From Mesostigma viride (lineage: Eukaryota > Streptophyta > Mesostigmatophyceae > Mesostigmatales > Mesostigmataceae): a stretch of DNA of 60,000 nucleotides. Position numbers and translations under genes: made by a program. Under the pieces are notes generated by a model, which worked only from the letters and a program-made list of their open reading frames with translations, was not told where the DNA came from and searched no databases. Location: positions 5,512,920 to 5,572,919 of the forward strand of contig RPFO01000041.1 in the NCBI GenBank assembly GCA_009746045.1, given 5' to 3'. This document shows, one piece after another, positions 49,480 through 59,628 of the stretch (the first letter of the stretch is position 1; each line of letters begins with the position of its first letter).

Positions 49480-49526
49480 ACACCGAAAGGGTAAACCGCT
49501 CCCCCTTCCCACTGCCTCTTCCTACA

Positions 49527-50675
49527 ATGCCTCTAAGCACTACGTGGGGGAGAGTGAGGTCAGCACGCAGACGCCAGCGTGCAACTCGCCGCCGCCGGAC
49601 CTTCACTCTACAACACAAGGTGATTACGTGGTTGAATTGGCTATGGCACGGGGGGGCAGACCCTCCGCCTAAATCTGGAGGCGCGTGCTCCAGAGGAACG
49701 GCGGAGGCCCTGAAAAGGGTCAAGAAGCACTGCGAGTGGTACAGTCGCCGCGTAACCGGCGTTGCGACAGGCCCCGCAGAAGGAAGTGATCTAATCTATG
49801 GGAAATGTAATAAGTATGAACAACTTGTGGCGGAGCGGGTGAGTCTGCCGAAGCGCGAGGTGGCAGGAAAGGCGAAGCTGCTGGATTTGCTGGCGCTACG
49901 ACCTAGTTGGCGAGAGGTGTACGCCAGCGAGGCCAACTGCATCAAGCCGGAGGTGGCTGCCAGTGCGAGGTATTGGAATGTACCTGCCCCCAGCCGAGGG
50001 TGCACCATGGCGGAGTGGGGCAAGTTGATGGGGAGGGCAGCGGACGTGGGGATGGTGGAGTTCCGAGAGACGCGGCCAAAGTGGGTAGACGGATGTTTTG
50101 GGGTGGCCAAAGGAGTGGGGGAGTTAAGGCTCATTGTGAATAAGAAGTTGGGGAACGCACTGTGGGTGGACCCCCCTAAGACGGTGTTACCCCACCTGGG
50201 CATATACTCGGAGGTCTATATCAAGGGTCGGTGCTACACGGCCAAGAGCGATCTGGTCTCGTATTACTATACCATCCAAGTGCCGGAGTGGTGGTGGGAT
50301 TATCAAGGGCTACCTGATGTGTGGTCCACCGATGTCGGGCTGCCGGGGCGGCGGAGGAGGGTGTGGCCAGTGCTGAAAGTGCTGGCCATGGGGCACTCCC
50401 ACGCTGTAGCGCTAGGGGAAGCCATCCATGAGATGGTCCTCTATGCCACGGGCGCTTTGGATCCTAGACGGCAGGTGAACCGCCTCACAAGTGTAGGGGA
50501 GCTGACCGTGCTTCGGAATGCATGGGGTAACCCAACCGCCCTAGCCATCGAGTACAAGGAGGAGAGCACGAGGGAGATGCAAATCGACCTTGAGGACCCC
50601 CCTGCCCCTATGGTATCCATCACTATTGATGACCTGGTGGTCAGCAATGGGCGCACGTGCGAGGCGGTGAATAGC
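49527..50675 (+). CDS. YR retrotransposon pol, 5' part: reverse transcriptase (split by transposon)
   Basis: First plausible ATG at 49527, 48 nt after the ORF1 stop (the frame is open from 49089). Basic start, then the RT core: GELRLIVNKKLGN, YIKGRCYTAKSDLVSYYYTI (motif A region), VLAMGHSHAVALGEAIHEMV (motif B region) and ITIDDLVVSN (the DD catalytic pair, about 50622-50650). Homology stops at VNSL where TTAA (50676-50679) is followed by the nested transposon; the same phase resumes at 54124. Confidence 0.85.
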
Positions 50676-50780
50676 TTAAGGGGACGGGACACCCCCGAAT
50701 TTTTTGGCGCCAAAAAATTCGCGCCGGAACCGAACCTAAAATTTCACGTGCACGGAAAAATTGGGCAAGACGAAGGTGCG

Positions 50781-51125
50781 ATGGCGGCGGTGATTGACGA
50801 TCAGGCTCTAGAAGACGCGGCTATTCAGGCCATTGTAGCGTGGAAAAATAAAAATGGGTATGCTACTTTTGATGTTGAACAAATCGTGTCGCGGGAACAG
50901 CTAATTATTCTCGGCTCGGCCGGCAGAAATCACACCCCTCCCAAGGAGGTCACAGACTCGAATAATAAGTTTAGAAACGCAGCATATCGCTGGTTTGCTG
51001 CGAAACTGGGGTGGTGCGAGCCAGACGGGAGTGCCAAAGAGCTGCCCGAAAAAATTTACAAAATTATTCGCGCTCGTTTTCCAGATTCCGAGTACGTGGG
51101 CTTCATACCCACGTCCGACAGATAA
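50781..51125 (+). CDS. Small accessory ORF of the Kolobok-like element
   Basis: 114 residues from ATG 50781 (MAAVIDDQALEDAAIQAIVA) to TAA 51125, ending near RFPDSEYVGFIPTSDR. It lies wholly within the transposon, upstream of and in the same direction as the transposase (46 bp apart). It happens to be open through the left transposon end into the RT frame. Function unknown; a small DNA-binding partner is possible. Confidence 0.5.
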   Translation: MAAVIDDQALEDAAIQAIVAWKNKNGYATFDVEQIVSREQLIILGSAGRNHTPPKEVTDSNNKFRNAAYRWFAAKLGWCEPDGSAKELPEKIYKIIRARFPDSEYVGFIPTSDR

Positions 51126-51171
51126 CTGGTTTTTTTCGTGCAATATATAACTAGTCCCGCAAACAGTAGAA

Positions 51172-53643
51172 ATGCCGAATCCCAGCAAAGGTGCAGGGGC
51201 GCAGCGGTCACGGCGACTTAAGGAGACATCCGCTGCGTGGTTAGGCACCGATTTTGAGGCAGCAGCAACGCCGCAACGCAGGGGCAGGGGGCGCCCTCGC
51301 GGCTCGACGAAAGAGAAAGGCCCAGGTCGGCGGCGCACACAGTCGAATAAAAAGAAAAGCAGGGCATCAATTACAAGCGTCAGCCCAGCAACACCGGCAA
51401 CTGGATCGACCCCTGGCAGCGAGGGTGGTGCGCTTTTAACGCCGTCGAGCAGTGGGCGCAAAAGAAAGGCACCGGAGCTGTATGGGCCATCGCCGAAGAA
51501 GATTGACTCGCGAGGAAATCACATCAAGGTACAGGCCTCGCGTCAGACTGCGCCTTGCCCTACTCGTGGCATGCCGCTTGAGATGCCTCGTTTGCTGGTA
51601 GATGCACACAATCTTGAGGCCATCGTTGGTGCCATGGCATGCCCGTCATGCAAGATGTGCACTGTCAAGATAGGAGAACCTGAGATGCATGCGGGGTCTG
51701 ATCGTGGCAGCCCATCTTCTGTGGTGCTGTGGTGCACTAATAGCAGCTGCACGGGGGTGGATGGCGGGCCATGGTGGTGTACCAAAGACATCCTCTCCCC
51801 TAACTCGGACCTGCGGCCAGGTGTGGATCGCAACATGCTCAACAGCCTCATGGCAGTGGCTGGGGTGTTGTTTGGTATCAGCCAGCCCGTGCTTGTGCGG
51901 CTAGCCACGCTCCTAGGGCTGAGGTGCACCACTGGGCATAGCACGTGGCGTAAGGATGTCGCAGCTGCCACGTCTATTGTCAAGGAGCACCTGCACGATC
52001 AGCTAATGGAGAATAGGGAGACGGTGCGGGCATGGGAGCAGGAGCACCAGCGCTTTGGGGTAGATGGGGAGGGGAGGCAGGGCTGCCGCCTGACGCTGGA
52101 TGGGTCATGGCCCAACCGGGGTTTTGCATCCCCCTTTGGCCAGCAGTCCATAATTCACGATGGCACTGGGCTGTGTGTGGGGCACCATGTCTCTGGCAAG
52201 TGGTGTCAGGCGTGCGAGGTGGCTAGCAAGGCAGGCAAGGAGCCCGGGCCCCATGCGTGCTATCTCAACCACACAGGCAGTAGTAGAAGCATGGAAGGGG
52301 AGGGGGCTGTCTTCTTGCTGCGTGACCTGGCATCCACGGTTGCGGGCATCAGCACGGGGCAGGTGGTGCACGGGGAGGAGGGGGCAGCACGGGAGGAGGG
52401 GGCAGCAGGGGAGGAGGGGGCAGGAGGGGAGAAGGAGGTGCTGCCAAAGCCAATGGCCCAACGCTTGTACGCCGCTGAGGTGGTTAGCGATGGTGACACC
52501 ACCTGGTTTGCACGGGTCAAAGAGGACAACTTCCTCGCAGAGGCAGGCCTCATCCCCGAGAAGAAGGAAGACATCAATCACTTGGGGGGGTGTTTGTACA
52601 ATGCACTGACCAAGCTCAAGAAGGAGCACCTGGGCAAGCTCAGGGGGGTGCTAGATGACCCCACAGTGAACTCCATGTGTTATTCCTTCCGCACATGCAT
52701 CCATGCCAACGGGCACATGGGGGCAGTCCACCTCAAGGGGGCACTAGGCAACGCACTGCTGCACTACTTTAACAAGCACGACAAGTGTGAGCAGTGGCCT
52801 AACTATGTGCGGCAAGCGGATCCAAGCCAGCCGCATGTTGAGCAGCAGTGGTGTGGCTCTGTGGTGGGGGACACAACGCCCGGGTGGGGTGGGACCACGT
52901 GGCTGCCCGTCGCGGCGAGCACGCCGCAGGGGGTGACCGTGGATGTGCTGGGGCTGGTCAAGGCTGTCTGGGACAAGTACACCACGATGGACATTCTGGA
53001 GGCTTGCACCCACGATGCCAGCAGCAACAGGAATGAGTTCCTGCACTCCCAGCAGATCAGGGCTGTCCCCGGTGGGAAGGGCGGGTTCGGGGCAGGGCTG
53101 TACCCAGGTGCATGCGCGGTGGGCATACTGCACGTGCAGCACGGTGAACAGTGGTGGCTAGAGGATGCAGAGGAACTGGGTGTGACAGTGACCCCCGCTG
53201 TCGAGGCGCAGCTGGGGACCATCATCACCAAGAGGGAGTGGCAGCAGCAGCTGAAGGGGCAGCATGACTGGAAGCGGCGCAAGATGAAAAGGAAGTTAGA
53301 GAAGAAGAAAAGGCACTGGAAGGAGGGCAAGCAGGACCGCTGCACATACAGCAAGGGGGTGCACTATGAGGAAGGGGGGGCAGGGGATGAGGATGGGGAT
53401 GACATGGATGTTGATGCTAGACTGTGCATGTTCTGCGGGGCCCCACACACACAACTCACAACCCCTTTCTCATCTGTGGTGGCACCGATTGCGTGCAGGG
53501 GGCCCACATGCTGTGCACGGGACTCACCCTCGAAACTGTGCCAAAGGGGGAGTGGTACTGCCAAGACTGCGAGCCTGGGGGCGCCTATAGTGATGATGAA
53601 TGAGCATTTTGCTAGTGTCTGGCGCTGTCAGGTGGCGATCTAG
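51172..53643 (+). CDS. Kolobok/Mutator-like DDE transposase with AT-hook and frameshifted PHD finger
   Basis: ATG 51172. Residues about 35-60 hold an AT-hook (RRGRGRPRGS). A Cys cluster follows (CPSCKMC ... CTNSSC ... WWC, about 158-205). The transposase core has LTLDGSWPNRGFASPFGQQS (first catalytic Asp, about 305), KWCQACEV, CYLNHTGSSRSMEGEGAV, VSDGDTTWF (second Asp) and SSNRNEFLHS (likely catalytic Glu), the order seen in Mutator-like/Kolobok transposases. A charged tail (KRRKMKRKLEKKKRH) precedes CMFC. In the annotated frame the last 60 residues are meaningless. In the -1 frame from 53469 they read LICGGTDCVQGAHMLC and GEWYCQDCEPG, completing a C4HC3 PHD finger with stop at 53601-53603. 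The shift point holds CCCTTTC (53463-53469) in slippery phase. Confidence 0.8.
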   Translation: MPNPSKGAGAQRSRRLKETSAAWLGTDFEAAATPQRRGRGRPRGSTKEKGPGRRRTQSNKKKSRASITSVSPATPATGSTPGSEGGALLTPSSSGRKRKAPELYGPSPKKIDSRGNHIKVQASRQTAPCPTRGMPLEMPRLLVDAHNLEAIVGAMACPSCKMCTVKIGEPEMHAGSDRGSPSSVVLWCTNSSCTGVDGGPWWCTKDILSPNSDLRPGVDRNMLNSLMAVAGVLFGISQPVLVRLATLLGLRCTTGHSTWRKDVAAATSIVKEHLHDQLMENRETVRAWEQEHQRFGVDGEGRQGCRLTLDGSWPNRGFASPFGQQSIIHDGTGLCVGHHVSGKWCQACEVASKAGKEPGPHACYLNHTGSSRSMEGEGAVFLLRDLASTVAGISTGQVVHGEEGAAREEGAAGEEGAGGEKEVLPKPMAQRLYAAEVVSDGDTTWFARVKEDNFLAEAGLIPEKKEDINHLGGCLYNALTKLKKEHLGKLRGVLDDPTVNSMCYSFRTCIHANGHMGAVHLKGALGNALLHYFNKHDKCEQWPNYVRQADPSQPHVEQQWCGSVVGDTTPGWGGTTWLPVAASTPQGVTVDVLGLVKAVWDKYTTMDILEACTHDASSNRNEFLHSQQIRAVPGGKGGFGAGLYPGACAVGILHVQHGEQWWLEDAEELGVTVTPAVEAQLGTIITKREWQQQLKGQHDWKRRKMKRKLEKKKRHWKEGKQDRCTYSKGVHYEEGGAGDEDGDDMDVDARLCMFCGAPHTQLTTPFSSVVAPIACRGPTCCARDSPSKLCQRGSGTAKTASLGAPIVMMNEHFASVWRCQVAI

Positions 53644-54123
53644 GAATATCCATCAAATAGGGCTGCGCTTGTCAGAATGACCTGAAAATTTGGGGCTGCA
53701 TGTCTCCCAACGTGTAATATTTGAAAATATATGATTTGGCACTATTGCATGTGTTTATGATTTGTTTTATTTTTTTTTGTTTAAAAAAGTACCCTTTTTG
53801 CGGGGAAATCCATCAATGTGTCTAAACATGGTTATTTTGTGCTCAAAATTAGGCAGACTTTCTCAAAAGTCAGGGAACTATATGGAAATATATGATTTGG
53901 TCCCAATATGTTTGCCCATTGTCCTAGAAAAAATGTGACTAAAATAGCGTCTTTTTCTATTTTTAGCGCGTTACCGGTGTATGGTGGGGGCTAGTACCCC
54001 CCCCAAGTGGCTGGAAAATTTTTTTTTTATCATATTTATGGTCCCCAATCATAATTGGATTTTTAGCTCATGCATAGGTATGGTTTCCAGAAAAGTGCCC
54101 TTTAGGGGTGTCCCCTCCCCTTA

Positions 54124-56048
54124 ATCGCGAGTGCTATTGAAGACGGGTACGCGCCTAACAACCTTGTGCCCTCCAAGGACAAGACGATCATGGCTAGCCC
54201 GGAGGGGGAGGACGAGCTAGAAGCTCTGGGTGTTGTTCACCGGCGGGATGGGGTGTTGGAGCCGACAGCTAAGCAGCTCACCCTTGTGGTTGCGCACACT
54301 CGTGTACTCCTCGAGAGGGGTCGCGCTACCGCTGAGGCGCTGGCGGCCGTCGTGGGCCGGTGGGTGTGGCTGCAGATGCTCAGCCGCACTTGCTTGTCCA
54401 TATGGCAGCAGAGTTTTAAGTTCATCAACCTCAAGGGGTGGGGCCAGCGAACGCGACCTTTGTGGCAAGGTGTGCGCGATGAGCTCGAGTGTGCCATGGC
54501 GTTGGCCCCCATGCTCCGTGTGGACCGGGGGGCTGCCCTGGCTCCGGTGGTGGTGGCCTCGGATGCGTCTAGTTTTGGGCAGGGGGTTGTCTACGCTGAG
54601 ATGGCCCCAGCTGAGGTGACGGAATTAGCTCGGGCCCGGGAGGTGCGGGGTTACCCAACCCTCCTCACCCCAGGTGAGGCCATGTATGCCGGGCCTAGAC
54701 CCTTGACCAAGGCCGCGGAAAAAGCCATCATCCACGGGCGATGGCGCGTAGGGATCAAGAGTCGCTGGCGCGATTCGACCATGCACATCAACGAGAAGGA
54801 AGTGCGGGCCGCTGTGAAGGGGGTGGAGCGCTCGGCCCGGAACCTCGGAACATGGGGTAAGCGGGTGGTGAGGTTAGTGGACTCCACTGCCGCTTTGGGC
54901 TGCTTGGCTAAAGGGCGTTCCTCTTCTTACCGGTTAAACAAGCAATGCCGCCGGTTGTGCGCTCTTACGTTGGTCACCGGCAGCCGCTCACAATGGGTCT
55001 GGACGCCAAGTGAGCTTCAGCCTGCGGATGGGCCTTCGCGGGGGCTTTCCATGGCTGCCTCGGTGGCCGGGTGGGTCCGCGATTTGACTCGCGAGGGTGT
55101 TCATCCCAATCCCGGGCCTCGGCTTGGCGCTAGCTACTTGACCCTTCTTGAGGGCAAGGTGAAGCCGGCTACTTTGATGGTTTACCATCGGGGTCTCAGG
55201 TCCTTTTTCGCATGGTGGGCGAGCCGGCGGGGTCGGGTTGGCAGCTTGTTGCGCGGCTTGACGATAGAGGAATACTATTGCGAGTATGTCGCTTGGGCGC
55301 ACTCACGGTGTTACAGCCGCCAGTTGTGTGTCAATGCGCTTATGGGCCTGAATTTGTACTTCCCCCGGGAGGTGCGGGATTGGGCCTTGGCACGAAGTGT
55401 TTTGGCTGGCTGGCGCACGTTGGCACCCCCTCGTGCCCCCCCCCCATTCCATGGGAGGCTGCGTTTGCGCTTGCTTGTACTATGGTGCTCCAGCGGCAGC
55501 CTCGTGCGGCTATGATGGTCATCGTTATTTTCCAACAATACCTGCGGGTATCGGAGGCGCTCAACCTGTTGGTCGGCCATGTGCGCTTGCAGCCTGATGT
55601 TCGGTTGCGGGGTTCGCAGCGGGGCGCCTTGTTGTTGATGTCAGCTAAGACGGCTAAGGGGGAGGTGCAGTCTGTGGTGATCGAGGATGTCATGACTGAG
55701 ACCCTCTTGCGGGCTTGTATGCGTGGCAAGGCGGCCTGGGAGCGGGTGTTCCCTTACGATTATGCCCAGTTCAGCCGGGTTTGGCATCAGGCCACGCAAG
55801 CTTTGGGGGTCGACACGGTGTTTACCATTCACGGGCTGCGGCATGGGGGGGCTACCTATGATTTTTTGCGGCAGCGCAGCATGGCTGATATTCAGCATCG
55901 GGGTCGCTGGCGCAGCAGCAAAACTGTCGCCCACTATGTGGGATTGCACCGGAGCTTGGCCCTCACCCTTCCTGACGCCCTGGTTCGGGCTATCGCCGCC
56001 TGCCCCCCGCGCATTTGGCGGAGCGTCTTTTCTCTGCCTTCCTCTTAA
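54124..56048 (+). CDS. YR retrotransposon pol, 3' part: RT end, RNase H and tyrosine recombinase (one frameshift)
   Basis: Continues pol after the nested transposon: IEDGYAPNNLVPSKDKT (RT thumb), RNase H with VASDASSFGQG, HINEKEVRA, LVDSTAALG and QPADGPSRG (D-E-D-D pattern). Next comes EGVHPNPGP, then the recombinase N-terminal helices (TLMVYHRGLRSFFAWWASRR). A C10 run at 55436-55445 shifts phase; the later frame gives FQQYLRVSEALNL (Arg I), KTAKGE (Lys), IHGLRHGGATYDFL (His-x-x-Arg), RGRW and VAHYVGL (Tyr), ending TAA 56048. One C missing from the run would explain the break (mutation or assembly error). All recombinase catalytic residues are present. Confidence 0.85.
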
Positions 56049-56124
56049 GTTCCCTTCATTCTTGTCTTATGCGTCCACCGGTTTTTGTTTTGCCCCTGGC
56101 TTGGGTCGCCAGGGAGGGATGTAA

Positions 56125-56258
56125 GGGTAAGGCTAGCCTTTTTGGACATAAAGTGTTCCCATGGGTAAGGATGGCCAGTTGAGGGCCACTTCCCGATGTG
56201 CTCTACTTATTGTTTTAATAAAGAGTCTGGTTACCCTGGAGTTCCACGGTTAATAGAA
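56125..56258 (+). repeat. Split direct repeat B1
   Basis: 134 bp, GGGTAAGGCTAGCCTTTTTG to GTTCCACGGTTAATAGAA; contains AATAAAGAG near 56218. Equal to B2. Confidence 0.95.
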
Positions 56259-56640
56259 TCGGGGTTCTCTGAACATAGTTTCTTTATAGTAGTGATACGG
56301 AAGGGGAGCCGCTGATGCTAGGTGAAATAGAGCTGGGTGATGTGATCGTAATAAGGTTGATTAGGCTTCTAGTGTACGAGTATTACGGATGATATGGCCT
56401 AATTGTTGCGGCCCATACCTTGACGGTGTGCTGAGTACCTTGACGACGGATTTTTGCGTCTAGGTTCTCCTAGCAGATCTGTGATTGCGGACGGGTTTGC
56501 AACAAGCAATATCTGAAGTAAAACTTGACGGCTAAAACTGTTTAGAGGCCGTTGCCGGATCTGGCCGTTGGTAGAGAGCCGTTCGCCTTGAAACACGATA
56601 AAAGCTTGCTCACCTAGCTCATGGCGGTCTCTTTTGTTTT
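56259..56640 (+). repeat. Split direct repeat A2
   Basis: 382 bp, follows B1 without a gap; see A1. Confidence 0.95.
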
Positions 56641-56673
56641 CCCACCCGCCCTCCCTGTGTGTTGCCTGTTTGG

Positions 56674-56807
56674 GGGTAAGGCTAGCCTTTTTGGACATAA
56701 AGTGTTCCCATGGGTAAGGATGGCCAGTTGAGGGCCACTTCCCGATGTGCTCTACTTATTGTTTTAATAAAGAGTCTGGTTACCCTGGAGTTCCACGGTT
56801 AATAGAA
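56674..56807 (+). repeat. Split direct repeat B2
   Basis: 134 bp, identical by eye to B1; its end is the right terminus of the retrotransposon. 33 bp (56641-56673) separates A2 and B2. Confidence 0.95.
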
Positions 56808-56871
56808 AAATTATTTTGACAATGGAGCTTGTAAATTAGTAACAACATGTAATGGGTGAGACCACGTACGT

Positions 56872-57503
56872 GGTGGACATTGATGTTAACGCGGTACACC
56901 AGGGCTGCAGCACTCGATTGCCGCCGCATGAGCCATCCTTGCGCATCCGTGACAAATAATCTAGAAAGGAGACCTCTTCCTTTTCATTAAAAGAAGCGAA
57001 GAAGGGCGCGTGCGCCTGCAGAAACGTGGCAATATATGTATGGTACAGCACCCCATAGTCCAGCAGTTATGATTAAGAGTGGGCGTACTAGGAATGAGTT
57101 GACGGCAGTGCAGGTGGCAAACGTGTATAATGACGTGTGTACGTGGGCGCACAAAACATGCTGTGATCGACAGGCCAATGGAAAGGACATGTGAAATGCA
57201 GGCAAGCAAACATGGTACTAAACACGTAAAGAACAACGACATAGGCATCTCCACATTACCTGCATATAGTCCACGACTTCCTGTCGGCATGGGTGTGTCC
57301 CCATGATGTTTCTTGTGCGCTGATGAGTTATAGCCCCAAACAGACAGTTGCCATCACGTGGAGTGGCGCAGATCTTTTTGGCACTTGGAGGGTAAACTGC
57401 TGAAGGCCTGTGGTGAGTACAAGCAACACCATGCTCACCGGCAGTAAAGTGTAACCACAAATACTCGAAAGATAATTGCGTAGTGCGCGGCATGAACTTC
57501 ATG
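56872..57503 (-). pseudogene. OTU-like cysteine protease fragment, left arm
   Basis: Exon a 57503-57260 (MKFMPRTTQLSFEYLWLH ... CATPRDGNCLFGAITHQR ... CRQEVVDYMQ), intron 57259-57016 with GT-AG, exon b 57015-56872 (AHAPFFASFNEKEEVSFLDY, LSRMRKDGSCGGNR). DGNCLFGA carries the nucleophile Cys of OTU deubiquitinases; LSRMRKDGSCGGN is the conserved following helix. Exon b has a 7-nt deletion after GGNR relative to the right arm, and the next donor has lost its CAG. The C-terminal part with the catalytic His is absent. A captured, truncated gene piece. Confidence 0.75.
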
Positions 57504-57904
57504 TCGCCACGTTCGGGCACTAGGCATGGATATCCCTGCCTATTCGATATATATGAGCGAAGTCGTCGGATTACCCACTCGCCAAGTCAAGGTCTTCCAT
57601 AAAAGCGAGCGGGCACGCTAAAGAAGACTTACATTCGACCAGGAATCATCAACACGCCCAGCTGCTCGCTAAATCTAGTTGCTAAATCGCACAGCGCCGA
57701 TGCAAGCCGAACGGACCTTTTTCCACAAAAAATAGGCTGCAGCTTTCACGGGGTTAAAACTATCGCGATATTTCAAATAAATGACACTCCGATCACTGTC
57801 AGCATTGTTTGCAATCACTCAATATGCCCCAGAATCGATGTCTAGTGCAGCACCGCCATTCATTTCTTTATCCCTGCTTTATCCATAGCCATCACCGGCC
57901 AGGC

Positions 57905-58620
57905 TGTCTCAGGTCTTGCCCCGCGCACGCAGTGAAATTTTCCACCTCTAATTCGACTCCGCGACACCGGAACGGTCAGCGCGCCGCGGAATTGCGCGGG
58001 AAATGGCTCTGTTAACCGTCAACGCGGTTTCACTGAACACCGGTACTACGCTAACCTTGTTCAGCCTGAACAGACGGCTGAGCGAAGCCATTTCGTTCAG
58101 TAAAGTTCAGAAATCCTGGTACGGACTCATTTTGTAATATCGTTGGCTAATACTCGAAATCCTCGAATTCAGTCTCTTCGCGCCGATTGGTCCATTTTTA
58201 ACACCATTTTAACACCAAAACCCTTAACACCAAAAAGACACCACGTCGGTTCCCGTGGGCTGGTCAGACATGTTCCGGACGTGGTGTCTTTTTGGTGTTA
58301 AGGGTTTTGGTGTTAAAATGGTGTTAAAAATGGACCAATCGGCGCGAAGAGACTGAATTCGAGGATTTCGAGTATTAGCCAACGAAATTACAACATGAGT
58401 CCGTACCAGGATTTCTGAACTTTGCTGAACGAAATGGCTTCGCTCAGCCGGCGGTTCAGGCTGAACAAGGCGTTGTACCGGTGTTCAGTAATACAGCGTT
58501 GACGGTAAACAGAGCCGTTTCCCGCGCAATTCCGCGGCGCGCTGACCGTTCCGGTGTCGCGGAGTCGAATTAGAGGCGGAACATTTCACTGCGTGCGTGG
58601 GGCAAAGACAGCCTGGCCGG
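57905..58620. repeat. Central palindrome with 30-nt loop
   Basis: 57905-58247 and 58278-58620 are inverted copies around the spacer 58248-58277. The arm contains TTTTTAACACC-type repeats and TTCAGT motifs; the same unit stands alone at 16573-16892. Confidence 0.9.
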
Positions 58621-59006
58621 TGATAGTTATGGATACAGCAGAAAATGAATGGCGGTGCTGCACTAGACATCGATTCTGGGGCATATTGAGTGCTTGAAAA
58701 ACAATGCTGACAGTGATCGGAGTGTCATTTATTTGAAATATCGCGATAGTTTTAACCCCGTGAAAGCTGCAGCCTATTATTTGTGGGAAAAGGTCGGTTC
58801 GGCCTGCATCGGCGCTGTGCGATTTAGCAACTAGATTTAGCGAGCAGCTGGGCGTGTTGATGATTCCTGGTCGAATGTAAGTCTTCTTTAGCGTGCCCGC
58901 TCGCTTTTAGGGAAGACCTTGACTTGGCGAGTGGGTAATCCGACGACGTCGCTCATATATATCGAATAGGCAGGGATATCCATGCCTAGTGCCCGAACGT
59001 GGCGAC

Positions 59007-59628
59007 ATGAAGTTTATGCCGCGCACTACCCAATTATCTTTCGAGTACTTGTGGTTACACGTTACTGCCGGTGAGCATGGGGTTACTTGTGCTCACCACA
59101 GGCCTTCAGCAATTTACCCTCCAAGTGCCATGAAGATCTGCGCCACTCCACGTGATGGCAACTGTCTGTTTGGGGCTATAACTCATCAGCGCACGGGAAA
59201 CATCATGCGGACACACCCATGCCGACAGGAAGTCGTGGACTATATGCAGGTATTGTGGAGATGCCTATGTCGTTGTTTACTACCATGTTTGCTTGCCTGC
59301 ATTTCACATGTCCTTTCCGTTGGCCTGTCGATCACAGCATGTTTTGTGCGCCCACGTACACACGTCATTATACACGTTTGCCACCTGCACTGCCGTCAAC
59401 TCATTCCTAGTATGTCCACTCTTAAACATAACTGCTGGACTATGGGGTGCTGTACCATACATATATTGCAACGTTTCTGCAGGCACACGCGCCATTCTTC
59501 GCTTCGAAAAGGAAGAGGTCTCCTTTCTAGATTATTTGTCACGGATGCGCAAGGATGGCTCATGCGGCGGCAATCGAGAGCTAGTAGCTGCAGCCCTGGT
59601 GTACCGCGTTAACATCAATGTCCACCAG
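59007..59628 (+). pseudogene. OTU-like cysteine protease fragment, right arm
   Basis: Exon a 59007-59249, intron 59250-59482 (GT-AG), exon b 59483-59628 ending VYRVNINVHQ at a GTGCGT donor. Same motifs as the left arm. Here exon b lacks 7 nt (TTTTAAT) between the FFAS and EKEE parts, so it is also out of frame, but it keeps the RELVAAALVYRVNINVHQ end that the left arm lost. The catalytic His region is again missing. Confidence 0.75.

Larger units (their letters stand above)
50680..54120 (+). mobile_element. Kolobok-like DNA transposon inserted at TTAA
   Basis: 3,441 bp. Left end GGGGACGGGACACCCC, right end (inverted) GGGGAGGGGACACCCC: 16-bp terminal inverted repeats with one mismatch, flanked by TTAA at 50676-50679 and 54121-54124. 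TTAA duplication plus the encoded Mutator-like/Kolobok-type transposase places it in or near the Kolobok superfamily (piggyBac also uses TTAA but its transposase differs). Excising the element and one TTAA restores the host RT phase exactly. 53650-54120 is AT-rich non-coding 3' sequence. Confidence 0.9.
47971..56807 (+). mobile_element. Tyrosine-recombinase retrotransposon with A1-ORFs-B1-A2-B2 split direct repeats
   Basis: A1 47971-48349; gag-like ORF; pol (RT, RNase H) and tyrosine recombinase; B1 56125-56258; A2 56259-56640; B2 56674-56807. Split direct repeats of this order are a hallmark of PAT/Ngaro-type elements of the DIRS order, which integrate via a circular DNA with a tyrosine recombinase and make no target duplication. 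Flanks ACACAC|...|AAATTATT join exactly to the uninterrupted right palindrome arm (GATAAAACACACAAATTATT on minus near 59700), proving the boundaries and the absence of a duplication. Length 8,837 bp, of which 3,445 bp is a nested DNA transposon with its TTAA. Confidence 0.93.

Noticed and set aside
50680-53643. A retrotransposon that encodes its own DDE transposase between RT and RNase H
   Set aside because: TIRs, TTAA duplication and restored RT phase show the transposase belongs to a nested DNA transposon.
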